A stretch of DNA of 64,000 nt, from NCBI GenBank assembly GCA_033977485.1, contig CM066984.1:48844600-48908599 (forward strand). The letters are read 5' to 3'. Both the position numbers and the translations under genes were made by a program. This document shows positions 10,902 to 23,600 of the stretch, piece by piece (within the stretch, counting starts at the first letter, position 1; the number at the start of each line of letters is the position of its first letter). A model generated the notes under the pieces. That model had not been told where the DNA came from, did not search any database, and saw nothing but the letters and a program-made list of their open reading frames with translations. Origin of the DNA: Hydrangea macrophylla (Eukaryota; Streptophyta; Magnoliopsida; Cornales; Hydrangeaceae).

Positions 10902-12949
10902 TGTCACACCCCAACCCGCCCCCACACAGATTAGGACGTGTAACAAGGAAGAATAACAATGATTTAAGTGTCTAAACAAGTTAAAACTCATTATGAAACC
11001 CTTTTTAAAACAAAATGCTTGAAATAAACCCCAAGGGTAGAAAGGTCATTTAACATTTTATAGCCAAATTTTATATCAAAGGATAGCCCTCTGAGTCTCG
11101 GTTCCAACGCAAAAAACGGCGCTCGAATCCGAATTTTCTAGAAAGAGTTATGTCTGTTTCCGTAAAACTCGACAGGCTAAAAATTAGATCTGCGGATTTT
11201 GCACAACAAATTTCCACACCAATTTCCCTTTTTAAGAGTTAAAACATAACCAAAACAAAATTACTCATGCAAACCCATTATCATTCATTCCCAACTGATC
11301 CACTAAAATGTCCATGACACTTAGAAACTAAGAAGAAATTAAACTAGATTATTACAAAATCTTTACACTAATTGGTCTCAATTCTAAAGCATACAATATG
11401 AGTTTCTAATTACAAATTTTACAACCAACTCCCAACCCAACTGAGTACGCCCACAAACAACGTATTAACATATACAACAAAAGAAACATACTCCCAAGTT
11501 TTCCAGAACCCCATGGTTCAACGCTTCTCACTGTGATGTTCATCTGAACCTGCGTGGTCATTAGCCACAAAATCTAATAAGCTTTCGCTTAGTGAGTACG
11601 TGGTGCTAATCATGCAACTGAAATATTTAATGATCATAACACCAATTAAACATCACAATAATAAATGGTCGCAGGCGTGTCAAGTAACCAATCACCATCG
11701 TTCTGGACCCCTGATTCCGGGCCATTCTCACTTGTCGTCGCTTTTAAAGCGATATCACTCACTCTCATGTGACCGTAGTCAATTCGTTGTGTGGTCGTCA
11801 CCACGTCCCCTTTTCTCTGAGGACTTCATCATCATCCCCCTTTTCTCTGAGGAATGGGCGTCCCTTAAATATGGGCTAAATAATGGTGACTATCAATTGA
11901 CACCCTTTGACCCAAATAAGCACATAAGCAGCTCAACATGTCAACATGACAATTTCAACATTTATGAACATGTTAAATAATAAATTATCACATGCTTTTC
12001 TACTTAATTATAAATTAAGCATCCTAAGAATTTAATAACAATTAAAAGACACTAAACATCCAATTTTGGGATTAGGACACTCACCTCACGAATAGGTCCA
12101 AATAAAGCCTAGAAATCCCAAATTCCTTCACAAAACTAGCTCTAGTTGTACCCAATGATATTCCTACATATATAGATCACATATATGTATCACCCCTTAA
12201 AATGGGTCGCAGAAAAACGTTACCAAAACTGAAAAAAGAAAACATAGAAATAATCCTCTTACTTTCACGAGTCCTAATATGGCTTCGGTTCGCGAAATAG
12301 AGGTCGAACGGTGCAGTTACGGTGACGGAGCGGCCAACCGAACACGTTTATTTTTTTTTTCTTCTTTGAAGAGCTCTCTGCAACTCTTTGATTCTTTTTT
12401 TTTTTTTATTTATTATTCTTATTTTATTATTATTATACTAAGTTGCCGACTTAACATATAGGATATGTCACAATTTTATCATATTTCCATTTACATCCCC
12501 ATAAGTTTCTAAAGTCTATTATGAAATTCCTAAACTTTATATTAACTAACAAATGTCTAAGTGGGTATGTGTTTAGGTCACATATGAGTCCCAAAAGTGA
12601 TCCCAATTATCTTATGAAGTTGCTAATTACCCTACTAATTATGGACCATATTCCTATTCACTCTCACTAAGGTACCCAAACTGGTACCCTAAAAGGTCAT
12701 AGCTAACAATAAAATATTCAAAACAATTACACAATTATTCATTTAATCACATAAATGCAACTAAATGCAATTTATCCAATCTGGACCTCCCGTGGGTCCC
12801 ATGTCACATCTATCAAACTGTGCTATTTATCAAAGCACTTATCACATCGGGGTGCCTGAAACTCACCCAAATCATCACATGCAATTAATCACATTCATTA
12901 ATGCATGAGAAATAAATATTACTACCTTTTTCCGGGTACGGGTATTACA
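10902..12949 (-). mobile_element. 3' LTR of a second minus-strand gypsy element
   Basis: On the minus strand it begins TGTAATACCCGTACCCGG at 12949 and ends GGGGTGTGACA at 10902, giving TGTxA...TxACA ends. Immediately before its start the minus strand reads CCTAAAAGGGAGGGAGAGA, a polypurine tract, preceded by TTTGGGGACAAACTT. That is typical of the pol end of Tekay/Del-type chromoviruses. Length is 2048 bp. No coding sequence inside. Confidence 0.65.
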
Positions 12950-13219
12950 TCTCTCCCTCCCTTTTAGGAAGTTTGTCCCCAAACTTTTCTTATCTCAAGT
13001 ACCGATTGCATACAAATATATTCCCTCGAACCTGCAACTCACGGTTCAATTCTGATTTGCAATATTTTAGCACACAATATAGAATGTACTACCTTCATTG
13101 GTCAATACCGACTACAATCTCAATTGGTATTCTACTGATTCCCATTCTCTTTAACATTTTCAAATGATCCCATCGAATCACTCAGTTCTGCAAACTATAC
13201 CATTCTCTGATGATAACAC
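12950..13219 (-). other. Internal end of the second gypsy element
   Basis: Contains the polypurine tract (12951-12968). The rest should be the end of pol, but minus-strand translation is too decayed to recognise an integrase or chromodomain. It is interrupted at 13220 by a solo LTR. Confidence 0.4.
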
Positions 13220-14550
13220 TGTTGGCCCAAAAGTGGAAACCTTAGAGGGGGGGTGAATAAGGTTTAAGCGGAAATTAACCTTTTAAAAAAAATTGCAAAT
13301 TAAAACACAATCACAATCAATTAAGTAAAGAGAGAAGGGAAGAGAAACTTGCAAACCGATTTTTCAAGTGGTTCGGCAATCGCACCCCGCGGCCTACGTC
13401 CACCCCTCAAGAACACCTCTTGAGGATTCCTTAATCCGATCTACTTACGGGTGTAGACCAAACCGTTTCCTGGAGCACTTACGGGTGTGCACCAAACCGT
13501 TACAAGAGCCTATGATCTCTCCCAAAGAAGAACGCCTCTTCTTTGCACACAAGGGTTACTAACCCTCAACCTTTACAATTGATTTGATACAAATTGAACT
13601 CTCTTTATAGAGTGGATAATACAATTGAAAGCTCACTACAATTCACTCTCTCAAAGATTACAATTGAAGGCTAGAGCAAATTGATAAACTCACACAACTA
13701 GGGCTCAATTGTGAATGATTTAGAATCAACAAGTTGTGTGATTGAAATAGATGTTTTTCAATTGATTGATCAACATAAAATGGTGTGGGAAAACATATAT
13801 TTATAGGCCAAGAAAGATTATAGCCGTTGGTGGCAAGTTTGGTGATTAAAAGCCCCTTTAAAAACTAGCCGTTATGCCTTTCCAGGTCGCTTCAGTCGAC
13901 TGGACCTAGAAGCAGTCGACTGGACCTTAAAGCAGTCGACTGAGATGTGTTTACATAGGGTTCTGTTTGCATTCTGCTCACTTCAGTCGACTGAATCGGG
14001 CCTTCAGTCGACTGCCCCTCCCTGTTTGGCAGACTGACACATCTCCACTAAAATGGCCATAACTTCCTCTACAAAACTCAGATTTGCGATCCGTTTGATG
14101 TTTTGGAAACTAGATTCAAATACCTTTCCAACCATATAAAACTCAACATCTAATTATTCTTTAATTGGTTGGGGCATTGCTTTAAAGATGACCCATTTAA
14201 AATTTGTTTCCAAAACTTTAACTTTTAGCATTTGTTTGAGCCCCTATGAGTGTGAGATCAAGATGCCTTACAATGATAGTCCTAGACTTCAACCAAGGAT
14301 GAAATATCTTCAAGTCTTCAAGCTTGATCCTTGTTGAGCTCCTTGTAATCTTGATCTACATCAATTGAATCTCATGCACACAAAGATGTTAAAACATTGA
14401 TACAATATTAATACATGAGATTATATATGAGCATAAAAATGACTATGATAATAACAAAGAATGAATCAATATGAATCATGTAATTATCATAGCATATTTG
14501 ACATCATCAAAACATAATTAAATATGCCTTAATATACCTTAAGGCTAACA
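13220..14550 (-). mobile_element. Solo LTR with intact 5-bp target duplication
   Basis: The ends are TGTTGGCC at 13220 and GGCTAACA at 14550, near-perfect inverted termini. The flanks are AACAC at 13215-13219 and AACAC at 14551-14555, a perfect 5-bp target duplication. There is no internal domain, primer site or polypurine tract, so this is a solo LTR left by LTR-LTR recombination. It reads on the minus strand, because the TATA box (TATAAATA, plus 13798-13805) and the poly-purine transcript region lie in that direction. The GAGGGGGGGTGAATAAGG string near its left end resembles copia/SIRE-type LTRs, but that assignment is tentative. Confidence 0.85.
13893..14014. repeat. Five copies of palindrome CAGTCGACTG
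   Basis: Perfect 10-bp palindromes are at 13893-13902, 13913-13922, 13933-13942, 13984-13993 and 14005-14014. They lie about 90-210 bp upstream of the minus-strand TATA box of the solo LTR, hence in its U3. Confidence 0.95.
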
Positions 14551-14555
14551 AACAC

Positions 14556-15540
14556 ATTTAGAATATTCCTGTCCCCGTAGTAGATATTTCTATCAACTTT
14601 CTGAAAACAAAATTCACTTCCCTGTGATGTATTCTCAACCAATCGTCAACTTGCGAAAGGCATTCTTCCAATATTCAATTTCTTTCCCATTGCCCCGTGC
14701 GAATTTTCAAAACATCAATACAAGTCAAACATACCACTTTATGATGATAGACATCCGTAAGCATAGAATTTCACAATTCCCTTCCACATACAAATCGATT
14801 AACCCCAATAAATTTGTATTTCCATTCATCAATACAGTCGAATTCGATCACTTGTCTACAATCATTCACTTTTCAGTATCTAATCTCTGTTGACTTTGAC
14901 TATCCAGTCACAAAGTTTATCTCGACAGATATTCATTTCGACTTGGTCATTAACATTAGTGAGAATAACCCCACGACTCTTCGATATTTATGCTTTTATT
15001 CTCTGTTAAACCATACATCCCCAATATGTTTTACAATTCTCATCTGAAGATTATCTCAGCATCTTAGCTTCAATTGCTAATTGGTGATACTCGAATATCG
15101 AATTTATCTTCAAAAGCTTTTATCCCCTGTATTCAATTAACGAGTTATCCCGCATAATAAAATACAAGTAACACAGTCTCATATCTGCTTATCAATGTAT
15201 CATTCTATAATCCCATTATGAGCTACTTGCTTTCAAAACATTTGACAAGCTTCTAGATTTCAACACATCTTACTGTTTCAAAACATTCTCATCATTTCGT
15301 CTCTGAGTTCTATTGCCCTTATCGCCTCTCTCTCGGTCTGTTTGAGGACAAATGAAATTCTGAAGGATTGTAAAATAGATTGGGTATATATATGTCAGGA
15401 GTAGTATGATTTTTTTATTCCACAATCTCACTAATGCACAATCCGCGCGTTTCTTATACCACCCCATTAGGTGTAAGTTTATCCTCCTTAGAGCCACTAA
15501 TTTTAACCATGCTAAACAATACCTTATGTCAGTGCCCAAT
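14556..15540 (-). other. Degenerate retrotransposon internal sequence
   Basis: Probably the continuation of the second minus-strand gypsy element beyond the solo LTR. A minus-strand open frame of 89 codons (15270-15539) and plus-strand frames near 14624-15047 show no recognisable domain. The end of the transposon and the start of host promoter sequence cannot be separated precisely. Confidence 0.35.
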
Positions 15541-15797
15541 CAAATACAGTATAAATCCGTATTGAAGTAAAATAGTCTAATTCGCCCCCAATAATTCGGT
15601 AAACAAAGGAGCCCAAAAGTCACCCCTTCATATTACTATGGTTGCGCTCAATCTTTAAATTTTTCTACCAAATCTGTGCATATCTTCCAACAATGTGTAT
15701 ACATTTGGAAATTTGTAAATCTGCAAGTATTACGTACAGAGAAGTTAGATCACGGAGGAGTTTACAGAGAGGAGAGGAGTGTGAGTAGTGATCGACC
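15541..15797 (+). promoter_or_regulatory. Presumed promoter and 5' UTR of the aminotransferase gene
   Basis: The last 60 bases before the ATG are purine-rich (GAGAGGAGAGGAGTGTGAG), as in many plant 5' UTRs. The start codon context is CGACCATGG, a strong plant initiation context. I do not see a convincing TATA box. Retrotransposon sequence lies within about 250 bp upstream, so the proximal promoter is short. Confidence 0.4.
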
Positions 15798-16019
15798 ATG
15801 GGTATACAGAGGAGTGTTAGTGTTGTGAAACGAAGCCTTGAAGCTGCTAAATCGAAGAATTTGTATAGTCTCAACTTTTCGTCGGATTCTTCTGCTCCGC
15901 CTCAACTGCCTCCCTTCGATATCGAGCCCAAGGCATACAATGGACCCCTGGCCGACCAAGTCCTTCAGAAGCGAAAGAAATTTCTCGGCCCCTCACTCTT
16001 CCACTATTATCAGAACCCT
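15798..16019 (+). CDS. AGT2: Aminotransferase exon 1
   Basis: Residues 1-74, phase 0 at the end. Contains the basic N-terminal extension, then the conserved entry segment [20 protein letters not shown]. Donor is CCT|GTATCT. The ATG was chosen because it is the first in the purine-rich leader and gives the family's length. Confidence 0.9.
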
Positions 16020-17618
16020 GTATCTCTCTCTCTCTCTCGTATATCAGATATTCTGGATTTCACAAATTTTCGTTTACTTGCAGTTTTCTGGGCCTCAATT
16101 ATCGTTTTTTTAAAATTAATTTTATATGTGAGAGTTTTGTCTAATTTAACAGGCTCTTTTCTCTCCACTTTCTCCCCGCTTTCTCTCCATTTCTCTTCTC
16201 TTTCTCTCCCCACTTAAATTACCAAACGAGATAATTGGAGAGAAAGTTGTACTCTTTCTCTTCTCTTCTCTCCATTTCTCTCAATCCAAACGAAGTGTTA
16301 GTGAGGATTTTCTCATTACATACGGAAGTTAGGACATCCTGTTAAATCCAGATTTGGATTAACCTGTATGAATATATATATATATAATCATAATCTGATC
16401 GGTATAAACCCACCCTCGAGTATATAGTTATATATATATACAGTGGGTCCTAACACTCCAAAACCCACTGTATTGTATCTATAACTATATACTCGAGGGT
16501 GGGTTTATACCGATCAGATTATGATTATATATATATATATCAACAATGATAGGGACACACATCAAATGACACTCTAATGGTCCTAACACTCCAAAACCCA
16601 CTGTATTGTATCTATAACTATATACTCGAGGGTGGGTTTATACCGATCAGATTATGATTATATATATATATATATCAACAATGATATGGACACACATCAA
16701 ATGACACACCAAATAACACACTGTGCTTTAAATACATGTACCTTGTGCTGTTTGAATTTTTCACACTTTTCTGTGCATCACTTACACAGCACAGAGTACA
16801 TGCATTTAAAGCGAATGGGTCGTTTAGTGTGTCGTTTAGTGTGTATCCCTATCATTTTTGATATATATATATATATAAACCCTTCACACCCTGTATGAAT
16901 CAGCTGACATTTTATTGCAATTGTGCCTGTTAAACCTACAATAATAAAAGAGTTAAAATCAATATATAGAAGGGGTGAAGTCATTTTCACCCAACTGATG
17001 CTGCAACATTTGTTCTTTTAAACCAGCTTCTGTTTCTTAAGTTTTCGCTATATACACAGCTCAATATCGTTGAAGGAAAGATGCAATATTTGTTTGATGA
17101 GAGAGGGAAACGCTATCTTGATGCTTTTGCTGGAATAGTTACAGTCTCATGCGGTCATTGCCATCCAGAAATATTGGATGCTATCATTGAGCAAAGCAAG
17201 CTTCTTCAGCATGCGACAACCATTTATCTACATCATGCAATAGCAGATTTTGCAGAGGCATTAGCATCTAAGATGCCTGGGGATCTAAAGGTATATTTCC
17301 TGCAGTCTTTCTTTCTTTCTTTCTTTTTTTTTTTTTTGTTCCCTTTCTTTTTGGTACTTACAATCAGTGGATATTGTAGGGTTTTTAGTTTAGAGCATGT
17401 GGATTAAGTACGATTATAATGGAAGTAGGTTTCATATTTGATTGGTGGATGCTGATATTCTTTAGTCATATACTCCACAACTTTTAGATTCTTTAGTCTT
17501 TAATATTGTGGACGACAAGTAATCCTATTATTACTTTCAGTTGCTCTGCATTTCTATTACTTTGCGTTGCTCTACTTTGTGTTTTTCTTCATCTTTTTCA
17601 TACTGCTATTAATATTGA

Positions 17619-17672
<54 letters not shown>

Positions 17673-20600
17673 TGTAACATCATCAACATCATCATCATTA
17701 CTATTGTAATTTTCATCATTACTGTTGTAATTTTTATCATCATTCTATTTTATCTCCTCTCACTCTCCCACTCACTATAGAAATAGAATGCTTTCGAAAG
17801 TTATTAATTTACGAGGGTAGACCAAATAAGCTGCTGTATCTATATGAACCTACTACATTCACTCGTTGAAATTGCAGGTTGTGTATTTTGTAAATTCTGG
17901 GACAGAAGCCAATGAATTAGCAATGCTGATGGCTCGACTATACAGTGGTAATCTGGGTATGGTTGGGTTGAGGAATGCGTATCACGGCGGAAGCTCGGGT
18001 ACAATCGGACTGACAGCTTTAAACACATGGAAGTACTCAATTCCACAGGTTCCATTTCAATCTATCGAAGCTTATGATTGCATTTCATTTTATTTGTTGT
18101 TAGGATATTTTGAAATCCAATTTATCATTAATTATACGAGAATTTGCAACTATATTCCAAGTCAGCCTATGTTTCAATGGGCTTACTACTTGCATGCAAC
18201 TATAAGTAACCTTGCAAGACCATGTGATACTGGTTTGTTCAGTCTTTCTCATTGCGTGCTCCATTTTCCTTTTCCCATCCCGTTGATATTAGATTGAATG
18301 CTTAACTGCTTTTTGTGAACTGCAGCGAAAGGTCCGTAATAAGCTTCTGGCTTTCCAAAGATGGCAGAAGCTATTTGTTACCCTTAATGCAATTAAACCA
18401 ATATGACCCCTACCCTTAGCACACCCCTAGAAAAATTGCATATTTTCACTCTGTATTATATTTTATTTTCTATTTTCAAATTTTCCTAGACAATTTGGGG
18501 CACAAATTTGTCAAATTGATGTGATAACTTTTTTCATTGTCAGTTGTAAATTTATTCTAGAAGTTTATTTTCTTTCCCTGCACTTGCTTGTCTTAAATAT
18601 TACGAACTTAACTATGCTGGTTCTATCTCTCGCCCGCATGGTTCAAGGTCTCGGCCGAAACCGAGTCATCTCGGCCGAGTCAACTCGGTTTCGCTGGGTA
18701 ATGAAACGAGATCTAGAGACGAGTCAAGTAATAATGAAAACGACGTCGAATCGGTTACCATCTCGGCCGTACCGCCAGGTATCGGACGAGATGGTGCCGT
18801 CTCTCACGAGATCTCGGACGAGACGACGAGATGAAGATCAAACGTACAGATTTGAGGGGAACAAAAGGCCAAAGCGTACCTGAGGAGTGAGGACAGTCCA
18901 CACGATCATGTTCGATTCTCTTCCATCTTGCTCGCATAGAAAAAAAAAAAAAAGCAGATCTGCTAGTTCTCTGGTTCGTCTCCCTCTCTCTCTGTTCGAT
19001 CTCGATCTGGGATCTCCTGGTTCGATCTCCGATTCTCCTTTCTCCCTCTCTCTGGTTCGTCTCCCTCTCTCTCTGTTCGAGACCAGGAGTTCTCCCTCTC
19101 TCTGCTCGCGATATGCTGGAGACTGGAGTTCTCCCTCTCTCTGCTCGTGATCTGCTGGAGGTGTCGCCGTCTCTCTCTGGCCATTTTTCTTGGTCGCAGC
19201 GTGAAGAAGAGGAGAAAGGTTAGGGCTTGATATGTGTTTGGTTTTTTTTTTTTCATTTGGTTGTGTGAGTGTGTGCCTGTATTTGTGGTTAAGTAATGCT
19301 TAACCATTAGTAACACTTGTTTGGTTGTATATTATATTATAATTATAATATATTATGCTTAACACTTGAGTGACTTATTAAATACTATCACATTATATTA
19401 CACAACATTATAATACACCAATTTATAATTATATACTACCACATTATATAGTTATTAAATTATTAATTATAATTATGGAGGATACTACCACATTATGTAT
19501 TAAATTAATAATTATAACTTATTATTTTAAAAAATAAATTAAATTTGAAATTAGAAACTTATTATTAAAAAATAATTATTAATAAGCAAAAAACTTAATT
19601 ATTAATAAATAAATCACTTATTATTTCTTGCTAAATTATATTTTAAATTACAAATACACATTCGGTTTATTTGTCACATTTGAAAATCAGTTTACTGTTT
19701 ATTCAAAACTAAGTCGGTGTTTATTAACATTTGTTAGAATGCCTCCAAAACAAGATATCGGTTAGGATCATGGAAAACCGGTTGGAGGGAGTAAACGGAT
19801 AACCATGCGTAATTATTGTGGAAAGATTGTGCATGGCGGTATCACGAGATTGAAGCAACACGTGGGTAGAGTATCGGGAGAGGTGAATCCGTGTCCTAAA
19901 GCCCCAGAGGAAGTATCAAAACACTTAAAACAACATCTTGCTGAAACTGCTAGTGCAAGGGAACTTCAGAAAAGAAAAAGGGAAAAACTTATTGCCAGTC
20001 TCCGAGAGGATACCTTGTACGACGAAGAGAAGAATATTGATGAAGGTGATGATTATGATAACGAGGACGAGGAGGACATTGGAGGAATGTCCCGGCTTGA
20101 AAGACAGCATTTCAAACAAGCAGTAAAAGAGAGTAGGAATATGGCGTACATGGACGATGATAGGCGTAGGCACTCTGTTTTCGAAGGAGTACAACAGACT
20201 AAAATCTCCCAGTTTGCCACTGGATCTCAGATAGCTTCTGGATCAAAACGTGCACCACCACCTCGAAGGAATTTCAGAGTGAGAGAAAACGTTGAGATGC
20301 CCAAATCAGGTACTGACCCTTATATGTTTAGGCCAAAGTCTGGATTTCAAAAAAGGGTGAAGGACATGTTTAATACCGAAAATGTGAAGAAAGTAGGGAA
20401 AGCTATTTCCAAGTTTTTCTATTACAATGGGATTTCATTCAATGCAGCTGATAGTGGGCCATACTACTAGTCGATGATTGATATCATTGCTGATTCTGGA
20501 CCTGGTATTAAGGGACCTTTTGGTTATCAAATTGCCAACATATACTTGGAGGAAGAGGTAAAAGAGCTAGAAACATACATTATGTCATTGAAACAAAAAT

Positions 20601-23600
20601 GGCCTGACTATGGATGCACGATCATGTGTGATGGGTGGAGTTCAAAAACTAACAATCCTATCATCAACTTTATGGTTTATTGTGATAGAAATATGTTGTA
20701 CCATACATCGATTGATACTACAAACAAGTCGAAGATTGCATCCTACATTTTTTCACTTGTGGACAAAGTTGTGGAAGAGGTTGGTGAGTCCAACGTTGTG
20801 CAAGTTGTTACAGATAATGAGCCAAGCTTTAAAGCGGCTGGACAATTGTTGATGGAGAAGAGGAAGCATTTGTTTTGGACTCCATGTGCCGCGCATTGTA
20901 TTGATTTAATGCTAGAAGATATTGGTAAGATGTCGTCTGTGAAGCATACACTTGACCAAGCAAAGAAAATAACAAGTTTTATTTATAACAGTCTAAAAGT
21001 GGTGAATCTTATGAGGACATATACCAACGGTAGAGACTTGCTGAGGCCGGGGATCACTAGATTTGCAACTGAATTCATTGCAATAGAAAGCCTTCTACGC
21101 TATCAAGTTGATTTGAAGAAGATGTGCACATCTAATGAATGGAGTGACTTCAATCGTGAAAAAAGGAGAAGAAATATTGCATCTCAAGTATCTGATCTAA
21201 TTTTGACGAATCGGTTTTGGAAGAAGGCAACAGTTGTTAAATAAATAATGGAACCGCTTGTTAGGGTTCTAAAAATAGTTGATCAAGACAAGAAGCCTAC
21301 AATGTCGATTATCTACGAGGCAGTAGATAGAGCTAAGCTAGCACTAAAGGCGTCAATCAAAGATTTTCAGAAGTATTGGGATGTCATTAACTACCGATGG
21401 GAGAGTCAATTACATAGGCACCTTCATGCAGCAGGTACGTTGTGTGATTCAAATGATGTTTTAATAGCTGTGTGAATTAATACTTAAAAAACTAATAAAT
21501 TATTGTCTTTCTGACCTACAAACAGCATATTTTTTAAACCCTGCATTTCGGTATTCCCAAAATTTTTCTGATCGTCCGGAGGTGCGATATGGCTTGAAAG
21601 AAGTAATTAAGAGGTTAGAGCCAGACATAACAAACCAAGCAAAAGCTATGAGTGAGGTATGTAATTTTTGGAATGAGACTATTGGTAATATAAAAACAAC
21701 TCATAAAAAAAATAAATCATTTTTTCAATTGTAGATAAAAATTTATGTGGATGCAAGAGGAGAGTTTGGACAACCTCTAACAAAGAAAGCAAGGACAATA
21801 GATCTCCCAGGTTCTTGTTTATTTCAGGAAGCATTACCTTATGTAATGTATATTAAAAAAGTATATAAGTTTATGATTATGCTTTCTTGCAGCTGAATGG
21901 TGGTATAACCATGGCGAGGAAGCTCCACATCTTAGGCGAATTGCAATTAAAGTCCTCAGCCAAACGTGCTCTTCTTCGGGTTGTGAGAGAAATTGGAGCA
22001 CGTGGTCAATAATTCACACCAAACTACACAATCGCTTGGCAATGCAGAAGTTGCATAAACTAGTTTTTGTGCACTACAATTTGCGATTGCGAGTCAAAAA
22101 TATGATGTACTTGTCAAATGATGAGGATTATTATAATCCAATTGATCTTAATCATATTTTTGAAGATGATGACATATTATCTGATTGGATTAGGGAGACT
22201 GAACCATCTGATCTTGGAGATGATGATACGTGGTTGAACGCAGCTCTTCAAAACAATGACGAAGGTCAAAGAGTAAGAGATGAAGAACAAGAGGAAGACG
22301 ATACTCCTATTCCTTCAAGGTCGAAGCAATCATTAATCAACAAAAAAGGGAAGGGTGTTGCACAAAGTAGTAAATCAATTTTTCCTAGTTCCAGTTCTAG
22401 TAGTGATGATGATGATGATGGTGATGATGACACTGAAAGGGGAGGTGGTGGCGATTATGGCGGCGGTGATGGAGATGGTGGTGGGGGTGGTCATTCTAAC
22501 TTTCCTGCTGGCATGTCATGGGCATAAGGAGATGATTACTATAATGCCGCACAAGACACTGACCATGGAAATAGGTCAGGAATAGATGCACAGCGTCAAC
22601 ATTTGGCTAGAGTGTGTGAGTTTTCTAGTAGTGACGATTATTCTAGTGGACACAATGCTAGTATAGGTATTGATGATCAGTTACGTAATATGGGGATAGG
22701 ATTTAAGGATTGTGGAGGATACGGGCAACCCCATCATGCCATTACAGGATATGGATATGGTTCTCAGGGTGATCTTGGATGTTCAAGTAGTACCACTGAT
22801 GGTATGGGTCACCTACCACCCGTACGACAACTTGAAAGATCTACTAGTACAAGTAGTGGTGGGTATTATGATCGTGCTCGTAGGAGGTACCGAGAGACAT
22901 AAGCTAGCACTGGCACAGGCGGTGGAGGAGGCTATAGTGGCTATGATTTGGGCCGCCATCATAATGGATCATCGAATAGCATCGTTGAGTATCGAGGAGC
23001 TGGATACTATCATCAACCTGTCAATTCTTCCACAGAACCCATATTATGGATCATCAAGCCAGTCATCTCAACATGCACCTTTAGATTATGCTTCTATATT
23101 GTTTGGGGGCCTTCAATTTCCATATCCACCGAATGCATTCAATAATTAGGAGAATAACGACTATGATGATTTTCAGCCCCCACGACACTCCATGTGGCAT
23201 TGATTTGGTAGTTATTGATGAAGGTGATCCTAATTATGTATGTAGTGTTATCAAATACTCAATCCGCAGCGTGTGTATTGGATATTATGTGACATTGTAA
23301 TTGGTATATTGTGTATTGTGACAATCTATTAGGCCAAATTCGTTATTCAAATGATTTTAGAATTTTTCATTATTTTTCCAGATTTTTTTGAACCTTAAAT
23401 CTAGCGTATCTTTGCGTATCGCCCGATACCAGTCCGCGGCGCCGCGACCGAGTCGTCTCCGCGACCGCGACCGATACCGCGACCTTGAACCATGCTCGCC
23501 CGGTCACCCCTTCACAACTTATTCTTGGGTTATCTTATCAGATAACTTCTTCAATCTCATACAGTATATCTAGTGTACTTTCAGCTTTTGGGTGCTTCAA

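Noticed and set aside
15798..18048. Exons 1-3 and exons 4-9 as two separate broken genes
   Set aside because: Exon 3 and exon 4 are in the same phase, with good GT and AG signals, and together give exactly one family-length protein without overlap or gap.
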